DNA of 7,864 nt from an uncultured Rikenellaceae bacterium (GTDB lineage: Bacteria; Bacteroidota; Bacteroidia; Bacteroidales; Rikenellaceae): positions 1-7,864 of the forward strand of contig CAMQVM010000063.1 of assembly GCA_947038135.1 (NCBI GenBank). Direction: 5' to 3'. The notes beneath the pieces are model-generated. The model made no database searches. It was not told the DNA's origin and saw only the letters and a program-made list of their open reading frames with translations. The position numbers were made by a program, and so were the translations under genes. The stretch's first letter is position 1; the number at the start of each line of letters is the position of its first letter. This document shows, one piece after another, positions 7,587 to 7,864 of the stretch.

Positions 7587-7645
7587 CTAAGGCTAAGTAG
7601 TAAGCATCCCATATAAGCCGTCTTTTTATGCAACATCAAAACATC

Positions 7646-7654
7646 TACCTTTGC
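7646..7654 (+). promoter_or_regulatory. Promoter-like -7 element before tnpB
   Basis: TACCTTTGC matches TAnnTTTGY exactly and lies 12 bases before the tnpB ATG at 7667, so the leader would be only a few bases long. A T-run at 7623-7627 sits near the expected -33 position. It probably drives the genes of the insertion element. Confidence 0.5.
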
Positions 7655-7666
7655 CTCCAAAAAGAT

Positions 7667-7819
7667 ATGTTTAGTTTAAATGAGAGTAACCGCTTTGTGT
7701 TAAGTTTAACGAGTGTAAATATGCGTAATGGGATAAATGGTCTTTGTGGTCTAATCCTATATACCGGGTTAGTTCCAACTAATGAAGATGTTTACATTTT
7801 TATTAATCGTAATCGGTAA
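7667..7819 (+). pseudogene. tnpB: IS66 accessory protein TnpB, truncated after about 50 codons
   Basis: TnpB (Orf2) is an accessory protein required with the TnpC transposase for IS66-family movement; its biochemical role is poorly known. The visible protein starts MFSLNESNRFVLS and carries the family blocks MRNGINGLCGL (usual form MRKGIDGL) and VYIFINRNR (usual form VFxFxNRRR). It then stops, where a normal protein of about 110-120 residues continues with a KLLxW block. The last genuine tnpB base is probably 7815; the final Arg codon and the TAA stop use the first four bases of the second GTAAGCG repeat at 7816. The ATG at 7667 fits the family N terminus; an in-frame ATG at 7628 adds 13 unrelated residues and lies upstream of the promoter-like element. 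Cause of truncation is inferred to be insertion of another element. Confidence 0.78.
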
Positions 7820-7864
7820 GCGTCTCCACGATTACGTATTGCAGTTTTTATATAAAAGGCTTAC
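7816..7864 (+). mobile_element. Left end of a second IS66-type element inserted in tnpB (continues past window)
   Basis: At 7816 the tnpB reading is lost and a second GTAAGCGTCTCC begins in the same orientation. Its 24-base end (7816-7839) is 22/24 identical to that at 7563-7586, but the sequence after it (TGCAGTTTTTATATAAAAGG) differs from the first copy, so this would be a related but different element. The eight bases before it, CGTAATCG (7808-7815), are the predicted target duplication. The visible 49 bases hold no gene. Confidence 0.6.

Larger units (their letters stand above)
7563..7864 (+). mobile_element. IS66-family insertion sequence, left part, interrupted and running off the window
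   Basis: The segment starts with GTAAGCGTCTCC, a GTAA-beginning end as is typical for IS66-family elements, and carries the start of an IS66 TnpB gene on the same strand. The right end, tnpC (the transposase) and any other genes are not in the window. From 7816 onward the DNA appears to belong to a second element of the same kind. Only about 80 bases separate the terminal repeat from tnpB, leaving no room for the small tnpA that often comes first. Assignment rests on the TnpB protein match and the terminal motif; exact ends cannot be proved without the other side. Confidence 0.7.

Noticed and set aside
7538..7604. TAAG-rich cluster as a CRISPR array
   Set aside because: Repeat units are only five to nine bases long and unevenly spaced, with no repeat-spacer structure and no cas genes.
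7628..7666. Extended start of the TnpB remnant at the ATG at 7628
   Set aside because: The added 13 residues do not look like TnpB, and the promoter-like TACCTTTGC at 7646-7654 would lie inside them. The ATG at 7667 gives the family N terminus.
7816..7864. 49-base miniature element with GTAAGC and GCTTAC ends
   Set aside because: The last six bases of the window are complementary to the start, but the match does not extend further and lacks the GAGACGCTTAC expected of a true right end. It may be a coincidence of where the window stops.

Overview
The window is AT-rich DNA from a member of the Bacteroidota, most likely the order Bacteroidales. The reasons are the family signatures of the encoded proteins, promoter-like TAnnTTTGC elements, the near absence of Shine-Dalgarno sequences, and a gene order (coaX, outer-membrane barrel, TPR protein, lptC, ppiD) that I recall from Bacteroides-type genomes. 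I cannot name a genus or species.

Layout: 1-812 is the 3' end of mfd (transcription-repair coupling factor). It is followed on the same strand by coaX (type III pantothenate kinase, 833-1576), which overlaps an outer-membrane beta-barrel protein gene (1566-2900). A promoter-like element near 2927 precedes a gene for a secreted TPR protein (2994-4352), which ends at a strong hairpin terminator (4386-4425). Next come an LptC-like lipoprotein gene (4449-5060), a 304-base non-coding gap with a good promoter-like element, and a PpiD/SurA-type peptidyl-prolyl isomerase gene (5365-7437). A 22-bp-stem terminator (7479-7524) closes the chromosomal block.

The last 300 bases look like mobile DNA. A GTAAGCG-type end typical of the IS66 family starts at 7563. 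It is followed by a promoter-like element and the first ~50 codons of an IS66 TnpB gene. That gene is cut exactly where a second, 22/24-identical GTAAGCG end begins in the same orientation (7816). The simplest reading is one IS66-family element inserted inside another, with the remainder of both beyond the window.

Functionally the core block is a cell-envelope cluster: a surface barrel, a periplasmic TPR protein, an LPS-transport lipoprotein and a periplasmic folding factor, linked to a coenzyme A biosynthesis gene and a DNA-repair gene. I see no convincing new biological system. The nested IS66 ends and the TAAG-rich junction next to them are the most unusual part.
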